From an uncultured Rhodospirillaceae bacterium (GTDB lineage Bacteria > Pseudomonadota > Alphaproteobacteria > Azospirillales > Azospirillaceae), in the NCBI GenBank assembly GCA_937927415.1, contig CALBDS010000044.1:1-64000 (forward strand): a stretch of DNA of 64,000 bases, in the 5' to 3' direction. The notes beneath the pieces were generated by a model. It worked only from the letters and a program-made list of their open reading frames with translations. It had not been told where the DNA came from and did not search any database. Below are positions 7,516 to 15,736 of this stretch, piece after piece. Position numbers and translations under genes: made by a program. Every line of letters starts with the position of its first letter. Position 1 is the first letter of the stretch.

Positions 7516-9498
7516 TCAATCGCCGTCATCGCCACTGGTGTGACCAGTGGTGTCCGCCGGCAACGCCGCCATCAGACGCCCCAGCGCCGCGGTCCAATCC
7601 CCTTCCGCCGGTTCCCGCCGGATGGCGGTCAGGGTGGGATACCACAGGCTGGCCGGCTGGTAGCCCCAACACCAGTGGCCGGACGGTCGGACCAGGATAT
7701 GGCCGGGACGCCCCAGGGCACCGGCCAGATGGGCGGCGGGGCCGTCAACGGCGATGATGTGATCCACCACGCTGAGGGCGGCGGCGGTGTCCACTGGTCG
7801 GTCGGCGGTCAGGGTGACGATCCGCGGGGCCGTGCCGTCCGCCGCCGGTCCGCCCGGCAGACGGGGCAGGGACAGACGGGGCAGGGGCGGTTGCGCCGCG
7901 TCGGCGGATGGGGCGATCCAAGCGATGTTCCAGCGGCCGTCCGCCAGCACGCCGTCGATCACCGATCCCAGCCGATCGGCCTGTTCGGGCGGCGGGGCAA
8001 CCAGACCCAGCCACGGCCGGCTTTCGCCGCCCTGCACCTGCTCCTTCATGCGCTGCACAAGAGCCGCCGGGGCGCGCAGGGAGGGGGTGAGGGCGGTCAG
8101 GGCTTCGCGCCGGGGGGCCAGCACCACGGCCAGCCCGCTTAGCGAACACCACAGGTCCGCACCGGCATAGGCGCCGCGGGGATGGCCATAGGCTCCCTCC
8201 ACCCCCGGCACCGTGGACAGGAGTTGCGCCATATCGGGCCGCGCCAGCACCCGGACCGGCCCGTCCTGAAGGCTCGCCAGCGCCAGCAGGCGGGCCAGCA
8301 GGATGGTTTCCGTCAGTGGCAGGCGGGCATCGACCAGCAGACGCCGCCCCGCCAGCGGCGAACCGTCCCAAAGCGGGGGGCGCGCGGCCTCCGGCTCGGC
8401 GGCAAACGGGCGCATCTGCTCGGCCAGAACCGGCCATGCCTTGGTCACATAGCCCTGGCGCAGGTCCAACTCGGCCTGCAGCCACAGCCGTTCCCCGGCG
8501 TCGGGCTGCATCTCCGCCACCCGGTCCAGGCAGCGGCGGGCGCCGTCGGCGTTGCCGGTGTCGATCAGCGTGCGCGCCAGCCCCAGATAGGGCTGCGGCG
8601 AGCGGGGGAACCGCTGGATCAGCGCCGACCATTGGGCAATGGCCGCGGGATAATTGCCCTGGCCGCGCTGCGCCTCCCCCAGCAGGAAGCGGGGAACCAT
8701 GGCGTTGGGGCGCAGGGCGGCGGCTTGGGCCAGCGTCTGCGCCGCCTCGGCGCAAGCGCCGCGGGCCAGCAGGATCCGGCCGTGGATCATCAGCCCATCC
8801 GCATGGGTCGGGTCGATGGCGCGGGCCTGTTCGCTGGCCTCGTACGCCTCGTCCACCCGGCCGAGTTCCACCAGCGTTTCGCTCAATTGCAGCCACAGCG
8901 CATGGTCGCCGGGGGTGGTGGCCGTGGCATGGCGCAGCAGGGCGGCGGCGGCCGTGCGCTTGCCCTGGTGGCGCAATATCTTCGCCATTTCCCGGCAGGC
9001 CATGGGATGGCCGGAATCGGCGGCCAGGGCGTGGCGGTACTGCTCCATGGCGCCGTCGATGTCACCGGCGGCCACCAGCATCCCGGCGTAATTGCACCGA
9101 TAGACCGGGTGGTCGGGCGTCAGCATCAGCGCCCGCTCGAAACAGGCCCGCGCCTCGTCGAACTGCCGGGTGGCGGTGTAGGCCAAGCCCAGATTGGCGA
9201 AGGCGGCGGGGTGATAGGCGTCCAGCGCCGTGGCGCTGCCCAGGGCCGCGATGGCGTCGGTGGTGCGCCCACTTTGCAGATGGCAGCAGCCGAGCGCCAC
9301 ATAGGCGTCGGTGAAGTGGGGTTCGGCATCGACGATGCCGGCCAGGATGGCGGTGGCCTTGCCGGGCTGACCGTTCTGCATCAGCACCATGGCCTGATTC
9401 ATGGCCTGGGTCTGGGTGGCAAGGTCGTGGCCGGCGGTGGTCACCAGCGATGCCACCGACGGCCCCCGTGCGGGCAGGGACGGACGGTCGCTCATCAT
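7516..9498 (-). CDS. TPR protein with C-terminal GT9-like glycosyltransferase domain
   Basis: 660 residues. Residues ~25-370 carry about nine tetratricopeptide repeats (e.g. DAYVALGCCHLQSGRTTDAI, AAFANLGLAYTATRQFDEAR). The C-terminal ~290 residues resemble the heptosyltransferase/GT9-like tail common in Rhodospirillales TPR proteins: VVDHIIAVDGPAAHLAGALG followed by ILVRPSGHWCWG and SLWYPT. A canonical donor-site motif is not evident, so activity is uncertain. Its start overlaps the stop of the upstream glycosyltransferase by 4 bp (ATGA type, with a second ATG one codon in), so the two are translationally coupled. It is the last gene of the minus-strand injection-locus run and could modify or scaffold its products, which is inference from position. 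Confidence 0.75.
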   Translation of the reverse strand: MMSDRPSLPARGPSVASLVTTAGHDLATQTQAMNQAMVLMQNGQPGKATAILAGIVDAEPHFTDAYVALGCCHLQSGRTTDAIAALGSATALDAYHPAAFANLGLAYTATRQFDEARACFERALMLTPDHPVYRCNYAGMLVAAGDIDGAMEQYRHALAADSGHPMACREMAKILRHQGKRTAAAALLRHATATTPGDHALWLQLSETLVELGRVDEAYEASEQARAIDPTHADGLMIHGRILLARGACAEAAQTLAQAAALRPNAMVPRFLLGEAQRGQGNYPAAIAQWSALIQRFPRSPQPYLGLARTLIDTGNADGARRCLDRVAEMQPDAGERLWLQAELDLRQGYVTKAWPVLAEQMRPFAAEPEAARPPLWDGSPLAGRRLLVDARLPLTETILLARLLALASLQDGPVRVLARPDMAQLLSTVPGVEGAYGHPRGAYAGADLWCSLSGLAVVLAPRREALTALTPSLRAPAALVQRMKEQVQGGESRPWLGLVAPPPEQADRLGSVIDGVLADGRWNIAWIAPSADAAQPPLPRLSLPRLPGGPAADGTAPRIVTLTADRPVDTAAALSVVDHIIAVDGPAAHLAGALGRPGHILVRPSGHWCWGYQPASLWYPTLTAIRREPAEGDWTAALGRLMAALPADTTGHTSGDDGD

Positions 9499-10691
9499 GC
9501 CGCTCCCCCGGTCCCGGCCAGCCCGTCGAGGGCATCCAGCAGCGGGGCCAGCCCGTCCGGCTGCCCGCGGCTGACGGCCGCCGCCCCCGCGGCCGCACGG
9601 GCGGCGGCTGCGGGGTCGTCGATCACCGTCGCCACCGCGCGCCCCAGCAGCGAGGGGTCGCCCCCGCCCGCGACGGTGACACCGCAGCCCAGCCGGGCCA
9701 GGGCATCGCCGTTCAGACCATGCTCCAAATGCTGGCTGAGCAGCACCTGCGGACGGCCGGCGGCCAGGGCGGCGCTGGCGGTGCCGATGCCGCCGTGGTG
9801 CACAACGACGGCATGATCCGCCAGGGCGTCGTTCAAGGGGGGCGGGTGGTCGTACACCGTCACCCCCAGCGCCGCCAGGGCACCGGCCAGCCGTTGCGAG
9901 CCGCGGCGGACATAGGTGCCGACGCGGATGTCCCGCTCCCGCGCCATCTCGGCCAGCGCCACCAGCGCCGGCATGGTGGGGGGAAAGTCACCGCCCAGAT
10001 AGGCGAAGACCGAACGCAGGTTGGCCGGCGGCGGCAGGGGCGGGGGCAGCGGTTCCAAGGGGGCGTAAAGCGGCTCCAGCCGCAGGTCGCGGTAGGGATC
10101 GAACAGCCCCAGCCCAAAGGCGAAAGCGCGGTCGCCGCCCACAAGCGCCCCCAGGGATCCCAGCGCCGGTGCCTGGCGAAGGGCCTGGATCTCCTCCGCC
10201 ACCTCCAGGATGCGGGCGGCGGGGATGCCCGCCCCGGCCTTGGGCGCCAGCGGCGGCAGTTCCGCCAGATGGCGGGGGGGCAGGGTGAAACCCGTTCCCA
10301 CCGCCAGAACGGGAAAGAAGCTCCAGGCGGTCAGGGTCAGCACCGGCGCGTAATCGGCGACGATCACGTCCGGCCGCAGCACCTCCAGCAGCATTTCCCA
10401 GCCGCGGACCGCCGGCAGCAGGGTGGATGCGTGGGAAAAGCCGGCGCTGTAGAGGATGTCCGGCAGGCTGCCCAGCGGCAGCCGCGTTCCCGCCAGCGTG
10501 TGGTTGGCGCCGACCAGCGGCGCCTGGAACAGGGGGGCGGTGACGCCCAGCACGTCCGCCGCCGCGTCCAGGCTGCGGACGGCATAAACCACATCGTGCC
10601 CGCGCGACCGCGCCGCGTCGGCAATCCGCCGCAACATGGTCAGGTGGCCGTACCCGGCCCCCAGTTCCCAGGCCAGAAGAATGCGCGCCAT
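9495..10691 (-). CDS. UGT/MGT-like GT1-fold glycosyltransferase
   Basis: 398 residues. The N terminus ARILLAWELGAGYGHLTMLR is the acceptor-side Rossmann start of GT1/macrolide-glycosyltransferase-like proteins. The donor-side motif DHAVVVHHGGIGTASAALAA, followed by PQVLLSQHLEHGLNG, matches the nucleotide-sugar-binding HGG-G region, with His and Gly conserved. A soluble enzyme transferring a hexose from UDP-sugar is expected; the acceptor is unknown. It begins 30 bp after the DUF4150 stop (weak SD AAGAAAG) and overlaps the TPR gene by 4 bp, so it appears to be transcribed with the injection genes upstream. Confidence 0.82.
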   Translation of the reverse strand: MARILLAWELGAGYGHLTMLRRIADAARSRGHDVVYAVRSLDAAADVLGVTAPLFQAPLVGANHTLAGTRLPLGSLPDILYSAGFSHASTLLPAVRGWEMLLEVLRPDVIVADYAPVLTLTAWSFFPVLAVGTGFTLPPRHLAELPPLAPKAGAGIPAARILEVAEEIQALRQAPALGSLGALVGGDRAFAFGLGLFDPYRDLRLEPLYAPLEPLPPPLPPPANLRSVFAYLGGDFPPTMPALVALAEMARERDIRVGTYVRRGSQRLAGALAALGVTVYDHPPPLNDALADHAVVVHHGGIGTASAALAAGRPQVLLSQHLEHGLNGDALARLGCGVTVAGGGDPSLLGRAVATVIDDPAAAARAAAGAAAVSRGQPDGLAPLLDALDGLAGTGGAA

Positions 10692-10721
10692 CGTATCTTT
10701 CTTACCGCACCGATCGCATCG

Positions 10722-11120
10722 TCACGCCAGGATCAGCACCTTGGGCTGGCTGGGCACGATCTGGCTGCCGGGGCAGTTGGTGCTGTTGTGGATGTTGAGA
10801 CTGAGCATCTTATCGGCCGGCGGCCCCATGAAGAACACCTTCACGCTGGTCAGCAGCTTGCGTTCCGGCCCCATGACCATGCCCGACGCCACCCCCATGG
10901 CCACACCGGGGTTGTCGCCCATGCTGAGCGGCACGATGCTCAGCATGTTGTGCGACGGGCAGCACATGGTCAGGATGGTCGGCGCCGTCGGGATGCCCGT
11001 CGGCGTCATGGCGATGTTGGGATAGGGGATCGGGACCGGGCCGATCGGCGGGATCGGCGTCAGGCAGACGTCGGGAAAGCCGAAATTCATCCCCATCATC
11101 TGGCAGGTCGCAAAAACCAC
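10722..11120 (-). CDS. DUF4150 / PAAR-like spike-tip protein
   Basis: 132 residues from a GTG at 11120, chosen because GAGAGGGGAG lies about 8 nt upstream; the in-frame ATG at 11144 would start inside that ribosome-binding site. The body reads FATCQMMGMNFGFPDVCLTP, then PIPPIGPVPIPYPNIAMTP, with Cys/His in MCCPSHNMLS, typical of the DUF4150 PAAR-like family that caps VgrG spikes. Unlike many family members it has no C-terminal toxin extension, so it is probably a structural or adaptor tip. Neighbouring DUF3540, DUF2169 and VgrG-like genes support this. Confidence 0.85.
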   Translation of the reverse strand: MVFATCQMMGMNFGFPDVCLTPIPPIGPVPIPYPNIAMTPTGIPTAPTILTMCCPSHNMLSIVPLSMGDNPGVAMGVASGMVMGPERKLLTSVKVFFMGPPADKMLSLNIHNSTNCPGSQIVPSQPKVLILA

Positions 11121-11169
11121 GGCGGTTCTCCCCTCTCGAAGCAACGGATGCGGCGGACGGTACCGGCGC

Positions 11170-11844
11170 TCAGGTCATGCTGATGCGCGAACCGGTAACC
11201 ACCACGTCATCGACCGCCGAAACCGATGCGCGGGTCCCGCGCACCACCGCCGTTTCGCTGGCCTGATACACCAGATCGCGCGCCTGAACCGTGTCGGTCC
11301 CATGCACCAGCCGCGTGCTGGTCCCGGCGGATGCGGTCCAGCGTTCGGCCACGCTCATCAGCGTCAGCGCCACGGTCTTCAGCGTGTCGGCGGTGGCTTC
11401 GACCACCCGGCCGACCAGGGACGCCCGCTCCACCCGCACGGACAGGCTCTGTCCCACAAGGGCGGTTTCGGGGGCGGCCGCATTCAGCCGGCGCTCCGCC
11501 GACAGGGTGAGGTCGGGGGCGGCGATGGTCAGCCCGCGGCCGTCCCCGGCGGTCAGCGTCAGGGCCGCCGCCGCATCGCGGTCCAGCACCGCCAGGACGC
11601 GCTGGCCCACGCGGCCATCCGCCAGCAGCAGCACCGTATCACCCACCGCCGGCTCGATCAGGCACGACACCGCCCGGCGGGCCTCCAGGCTGATGCCGCC
11701 GGCCGCCACCGTCAGCCGCCCGCCGTCGCTGGCAGTGACGGTGCCGACGGTCAGGGCGGTGTCCGCAACGGCTGGGGCCGGTGCGGGGGTCGTCATCTCC
11801 GGGCCGGAAGAATCGCTGTGCAGGGGAAGACGATCGACGTGCAT
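11170..11844 (-). CDS. DUF3540 protein, injection-system associated
   Basis: 224 residues from the ATG at 11844, preceded by AGGAAA 8 nt upstream; a start at 11922 would overlap the pentapeptide gene and is rejected. Residues ~30-100 resemble the DUF3540 start (tVGTVtasdggrltV... LEARRAVSCLIEPAVGDTVLLL), an OB-like beta domain. The rest is regular short beta-strands (LTLTAGDGRGLTIAAPDLTLSAE), suggesting a small beta-prism. DUF3540 occurs with DUF2169, DUF4150 and VgrG in T6SS effector clusters; its biochemical role is not established. It is spaced 58 bp from the preceding gene and 49 bp from the next. Confidence 0.8.
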   Translation of the reverse strand: MHVDRLPLHSDSSGPEMTTPAPAPAVADTALTVGTVTASDGGRLTVAAGGISLEARRAVSCLIEPAVGDTVLLLADGRVGQRVLAVLDRDAAAALTLTAGDGRGLTIAAPDLTLSAERRLNAAAPETALVGQSLSVRVERASLVGRVVEATADTLKTVALTLMSVAERWTASAGTSTRLVHGTDTVQARDLVYQASETAVVRGTRASVSAVDDVVVTGSRISMT

Positions 11845-11902
11845 GGGAACGTTTCCTGATAGGGGGAAGGCGGGGGCTGGAACCACGTACGGCCAGGAAC
11901 GG

Positions 11903-13018
11903 TCAGGTCGTGGGCGGGACATGCCGGCGGGCCAGGGGGGTGAAGTCCTCCGCCTCCTTGCGGTGGGGATCGGTGCCCAGCGCGCTGTTCCGGTTGGACC
12001 CGGTCCACACGCTGTCCGTTTCGATGATGTTGTGCAGGCTGGTCCGGTGAAGCTGGGCGTTCAGCACCCGCGCCCCGGTCAGGTTGGCCCCGGCGAAATC
12101 CGCCGTGATCAGATTGCAGTCGCTGAACGCCGTGCCCTGGCAGGTCGCGGCCCCGAACTGGGCCTGCTCCAGATAAGAGCCGGAGAAATCGGCCCAGGTC
12201 AAATTGGCGTTCTGGAAATTGGCCTGCATCAGATTGGCCATGCGGAACGACGCCCCCGTCAGGTCGGCGCCGGTGAACAGCGAGCGCGGGGCCAATGACC
12301 GGTCCAGCCGCGCGCCGCGCAAGGCCGCGTTCATGAACACCGCCTGGGTCAGATCACACCCCTCGAACACAGCACCATCCAGCGCGCAGTCGAGGAAATT
12401 GCACTGGGGAAAGGAGAAGCCGGACAGGTTTTGCCCCACCGCCGATCCTTCGATGAAGGCGCAGCGGATGAAGCGGGTGCCGGCCAGGCCCAGGACGGCA
12501 AAGTCGGGCTTGTGCAGCGTCACCCCCAGCAATTCCGCCCCCGACAGGTCGGCGTTGCCCAGCGTGCCGCCCATGAGCGAGGATTCGGTCAGGGACGCTC
12601 CGGCAAAGCGGCTGCCGGTCAGGTCACAGTCGCTGAAGGCGCAGCGGAAGATCCGCGCCCCGTCGAACCGCGCCCCGGCAAAGCTGCAGGCGGTGAAGGC
12701 GCACATCTCCAGATCCACCCCCGTGAAGTCGGCGCCGGTGAAGTCGCACTTGACGAACGCGGTCATCCGCGGCGCCGTGCCGGTCCAGCGGGTGCCGGTC
12801 ATGTCCGCCTTGGACACGATCAGCGATTCCAGCCGGCTGCCGGTGAACACGGCGTCGGTGAACCGGGTGCGGGAGACGATGCCGCTCTTGACCGCCAGCG
12901 TCCCCAGATCCAGGCCGGAGCAGTCCAGATCCTCCGCAATGCCCAGAGAGGACAGCAGGTCCTGCAGCTCGGCGGCGGTGACGGCGCCGGATGTCTTTTT
13001 CACTCCTGATGTCTGCAT
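11903..13018 (-). CDS. Pentapeptide-repeat protein
   Basis: 371 residues from ATG 13018. An ATG at 13030 that overlaps the upstream stop (ATGGTGA) is an equally possible start adding four residues. From residue ~30 to ~335 it is almost entirely A(D/N)LXX-type pentapeptides (CDFTGADFTG, ANLMQANFQNANLTWADFSG), forming a right-handed quadrilateral beta-helix of roughly 14 coils. Many positions hold Cys (FIRCAF, PQCNF, LDCALDG). The first 30 residues and the last ~35 are non-repeat. It directly follows the DUF2169-pentapeptide gene, to which its helix is similar in style. No enzymatic domain is visible; structural decoration, DNA-mimic toxin or immunity are possible but unproven. Confidence 0.85.
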   Translation of the reverse strand: MQTSGVKKTSGAVTAAELQDLLSSLGIAEDLDCSGLDLGTLAVKSGIVSRTRFTDAVFTGSRLESLIVSKADMTGTRWTGTAPRMTAFVKCDFTGADFTGVDLEMCAFTACSFAGARFDGARIFRCAFSDCDLTGSRFAGASLTESSLMGGTLGNADLSGAELLGVTLHKPDFAVLGLAGTRFIRCAFIEGSAVGQNLSGFSFPQCNFLDCALDGAVFEGCDLTQAVFMNAALRGARLDRSLAPRSLFTGADLTGASFRMANLMQANFQNANLTWADFSGSYLEQAQFGAATCQGTAFSDCNLITADFAGANLTGARVLNAQLHRTSLHNIIETDSVWTGSNRNSALGTDPHRKEAEDFTPLARRHVPPTT

Positions 13019-13023
13019 GGCCG

Positions 13024-15723
13024 TCACCATTTCTCGCGGCGGGTGAACACGGTCAATCCGAAATTGGTGCGGTCGAGTGCTGTGCCTTCCAGGTTGGCTT
13101 CGTCCAGCATGGCGGAATACATGTTGGCGTCGGTCACCCGAGCATCGCTCAAAAGCGTCTTGCGGAACACCGCGTTGAAACCGTCGGCCCCGGCCAGATT
13201 GGCCCGGCGGGCATCGGCGACCGTGAAATGGGCGCCGCGCAGCGAGGCCCCCGACAGGTCCGCCCCGGTCAGGTCGGCCATGGTGAACACCGTCTGATCC
13301 AGCCGGGCGCCGGTCATCCGCGCCCCCGGCAGGGTGCATTTGAACCACGAGGTGCCCTCGGCATCGCACCACGACAGATCGGCGCCGGTCAGATCGGCCT
13401 TGCTGGCGGTGCTGATGTACCGGATATGGGCGCCGCGCAGCGACAGCCCCGGTGCGGTCAGGTCGGGCAGCCCCACCCGTTCCAGCCGCGCCCCCGACAG
13501 ATCGGCGCCGGTCAGATCGGCCTGGACCAGGGCCGCCAGGGTGACCGACATCCCGGCCATGCGGGCACCGGGCAGGAGCGGTTTCACCCAGGCGGCGGAT
13601 TTCAGGACCGAACCGGACAGATCCGCGCCGGTCAGGTCGGCCTCGATGGTCAGAACCCCGTCCAGCGTGCAGCGGGACAGGTCGGCGCCGGTCAGCACCG
13701 CCTTTATCATCATGGCCTTGGTCAGATCGGCCCCGGCAAAGCGGGCGTTGCGCGCCCGCACCGCGCACAGGTTGCATTCGGCCATGGCCGCCCCGGCGAA
13801 GCTGGCGCCATCCAGCACCGCTTCGGTGAAGACCGCCTGTTCCAGCCGCGCACCGTCGAAGCAGCAGCCGGTCAGGTCCGCCTTTTCCAGCAGCACCCCC
13901 CGCAGGTCGGCGCCGCGGAAATCCATGCCGGCCAGCCGGGCACCGGCCAGATCGCGCCCGGCCAGCGTGTTCCCCTCCGCCAGCAATTCGCGGACATAGG
14001 CGCCCAGATCGTCGGCCAGGGCATCCGGCCACGGCGCGTCCGGGCGGACCGCCATCGGGGCGATCCGGCGGGCGGCGGCCATGGCGGCCATCACCTCTTC
14101 CTCCTGCTCGGCGGGGTCGGGGATATCCTGGCCCTGCTCCTTGGCCTGGGCCAGCATCGCGGGGTCGATTTCGATGCTGCGCAGGAAATCCGACGGCCCC
14201 GCCGGGTCGGGGCGGGCGGGCGGGCGCAGGGCGGCGGGCTGCCACGCCGCCGTTTCGCGGGCCTTACGTTTGCGCTGCTCCAGGGTTTCGGGAACATAGC
14301 CCAGAACCTGACCGGCGGCTTCGGCTTCCGCGCGCCGTTTTTCCACCTCGGCCAGCACCTCGTCGCGCTTTTGCGCCACCTCGTCCAATTTGGCCTTGGC
14401 GTGGTCGATGATGGCCTTCAGGTCGATGTCGAATTCCTCGATCTGCTTGGGCGTCACCACCGGGCCGAGGCTGCTGCGGTCGATGGGCGGCAGGTCGATA
14501 GGCTTGTCGGGGGGCATCTGGTCCTTGACCTGCTCCAGCGCCTTGCGCCGCATCCCCTCAATGCGCGCCACCATGGCATCCAGGGCAGCCTCCCGCTCGG
14601 CGGCCAGGATGGCCTCATCCTCGGCCGTGCGCGGGGGGGACAGATGGCTGTCGGCCAGGGCGTACAGCCCGCCCTCGGCCGGGTCGAGCCGCAGGTCCAG
14701 AATTTCGCGGTAATAGTCGATGGGGCGCGGCGGATCGCCCGTCCGCTCCCACGCCAGCATCACCACCTCCACATCCAGGGCGTCGCTGTCGGCGATTTCC
14801 ACACCGGCGCGGTGCAGGGTCAGGCCGCGGTTCAGGTGGGGGAACAGCCACAGGGTATCGATGCGCGTTCCGCCCTCGATGAACTGCGCCGTGCCGTCCG
14901 GCATCCGGCGGCGCACGAACACCCGCGCCCGGATGTCGGGCAGCCGGCCGCTCTGCACCGGCCGTTCCGGGTGCATCCCCGCCACGGTGAAGGGCGTGGC
15001 CGGATCCAGATAGCCGGGGAACCACTGGTCGGGTGGGGCGGCGTTGAAGATCCGCCAGTCGATATCAGCGGCCAGACCGGGGAAATCCTGCTTCAGCCAT
15101 TGGCGGTCATAGGTGCCGGCCCGCCCGTGCCGCTGGGGCCAGGCGATGTCGAGCGGCCCGAACCCGGCGGGTTCGGGGGTGTCGCGCGGGCTGGTGATGA
15201 GGTGGGCCGGATGTTCGACGTTGGGCAGCGGTGCCGGCTGCTCCCCCGCGGCCATCTGATTGATCGCATCGTGGCCCTTGCCGACCGGGTTGTCCTTGAA
15301 CCCCGGCCCGCCGAAGGCGTTGGCCCAGGTCAGCGGCATGGCGGTGAACGGCCGGGGGGCCGTGGCCATGGCCCGCTGCGGGCCGGGGGAGGGGGTCCAG
15401 AAACGGTCACCGAAGACCAGAAGCCGCTTGTCGACCGGGCCGATGCGCAGCGACGGTTCGGCAACGGTTCCCGCCGTGCCGGGTGTGGGATAGGCGTTGC
15501 CGCCGACCAGCACCTCGGCATGGGGCTTGGGCATCGCCAGATCCAGGATCCCATCGCCGCCCAGCACGCCCATGACCTCCGGCCACATCTTGCTGTCGAG
15601 CAGCAGGCGCTCGGGAGCCTGGAAATCGAAATAGGCCATGGCGGTGACGGCCAACCAGTGACGGCCGCGGTGGCTGAACGGCTTGGTCAGGATGCCAAGC
15701 CGCATCGGTTTGACGATCTGCAT
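13024..15723 (-). CDS. DUF2169 adaptor fused to pentapeptide repeats
   Basis: 899 residues. Residues 1 to ~310 form the DUF2169 domain (start MQIVKPMRLGILTKPFSHRG; AMPKPHAEVLVGGNAY; FVRRRMPDGTAQFIEGGTRI), found in T6SS loci and thought to load effectors on VgrG. Residues ~340-470 are charged, helix/coil-forming linkers (KLDEVAQKRDEVLAEVEKRR). Residues ~570-880 are a long pentapeptide beta-helix (LAGARLAGMDFRGADLRGVL) ending in EKW. It is the largest protein of the locus. Its stop overlaps the alternative start of the separate pentapeptide gene. It starts 13 bp after the gp5-like gene with GGGACC upstream. DUF2169-pentapeptide fusions are known in proteobacteria; their function is not. Confidence 0.85.
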   Translation of the reverse strand: MQIVKPMRLGILTKPFSHRGRHWLAVTAMAYFDFQAPERLLLDSKMWPEVMGVLGGDGILDLAMPKPHAEVLVGGNAYPTPGTAGTVAEPSLRIGPVDKRLLVFGDRFWTPSPGPQRAMATAPRPFTAMPLTWANAFGGPGFKDNPVGKGHDAINQMAAGEQPAPLPNVEHPAHLITSPRDTPEPAGFGPLDIAWPQRHGRAGTYDRQWLKQDFPGLAADIDWRIFNAAPPDQWFPGYLDPATPFTVAGMHPERPVQSGRLPDIRARVFVRRRMPDGTAQFIEGGTRIDTLWLFPHLNRGLTLHRAGVEIADSDALDVEVVMLAWERTGDPPRPIDYYREILDLRLDPAEGGLYALADSHLSPPRTAEDEAILAAEREAALDAMVARIEGMRRKALEQVKDQMPPDKPIDLPPIDRSSLGPVVTPKQIEEFDIDLKAIIDHAKAKLDEVAQKRDEVLAEVEKRRAEAEAAGQVLGYVPETLEQRKRKARETAAWQPAALRPPARPDPAGPSDFLRSIEIDPAMLAQAKEQGQDIPDPAEQEEEVMAAMAAARRIAPMAVRPDAPWPDALADDLGAYVRELLAEGNTLAGRDLAGARLAGMDFRGADLRGVLLEKADLTGCCFDGARLEQAVFTEAVLDGASFAGAAMAECNLCAVRARNARFAGADLTKAMMIKAVLTGADLSRCTLDGVLTIEADLTGADLSGSVLKSAAWVKPLLPGARMAGMSVTLAALVQADLTGADLSGARLERVGLPDLTAPGLSLRGAHIRYISTASKADLTGADLSWCDAEGTSWFKCTLPGARMTGARLDQTVFTMADLTGADLSGASLRGAHFTVADARRANLAGADGFNAVFRKTLLSDARVTDANMYSAMLDEANLEGTALDRTNFGLTVFTRREKW

Positions 15724-15736
15724 CGGTCGGTCCCGC

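Noticed and set aside
11845..11922. Longer start for the DUF3540 gene
   Set aside because: It would overlap the pentapeptide gene and lacks a ribosome site; AGGAAA precedes 11844.
13019..14245. Upstream extension of the 371-aa pentapeptide protein
   Set aside because: The frame stays open into the DUF2169 gene, but its translation is Arg/Gly/Pro shadow sequence with no pentapeptides. The real start is at 13018 or 13030.
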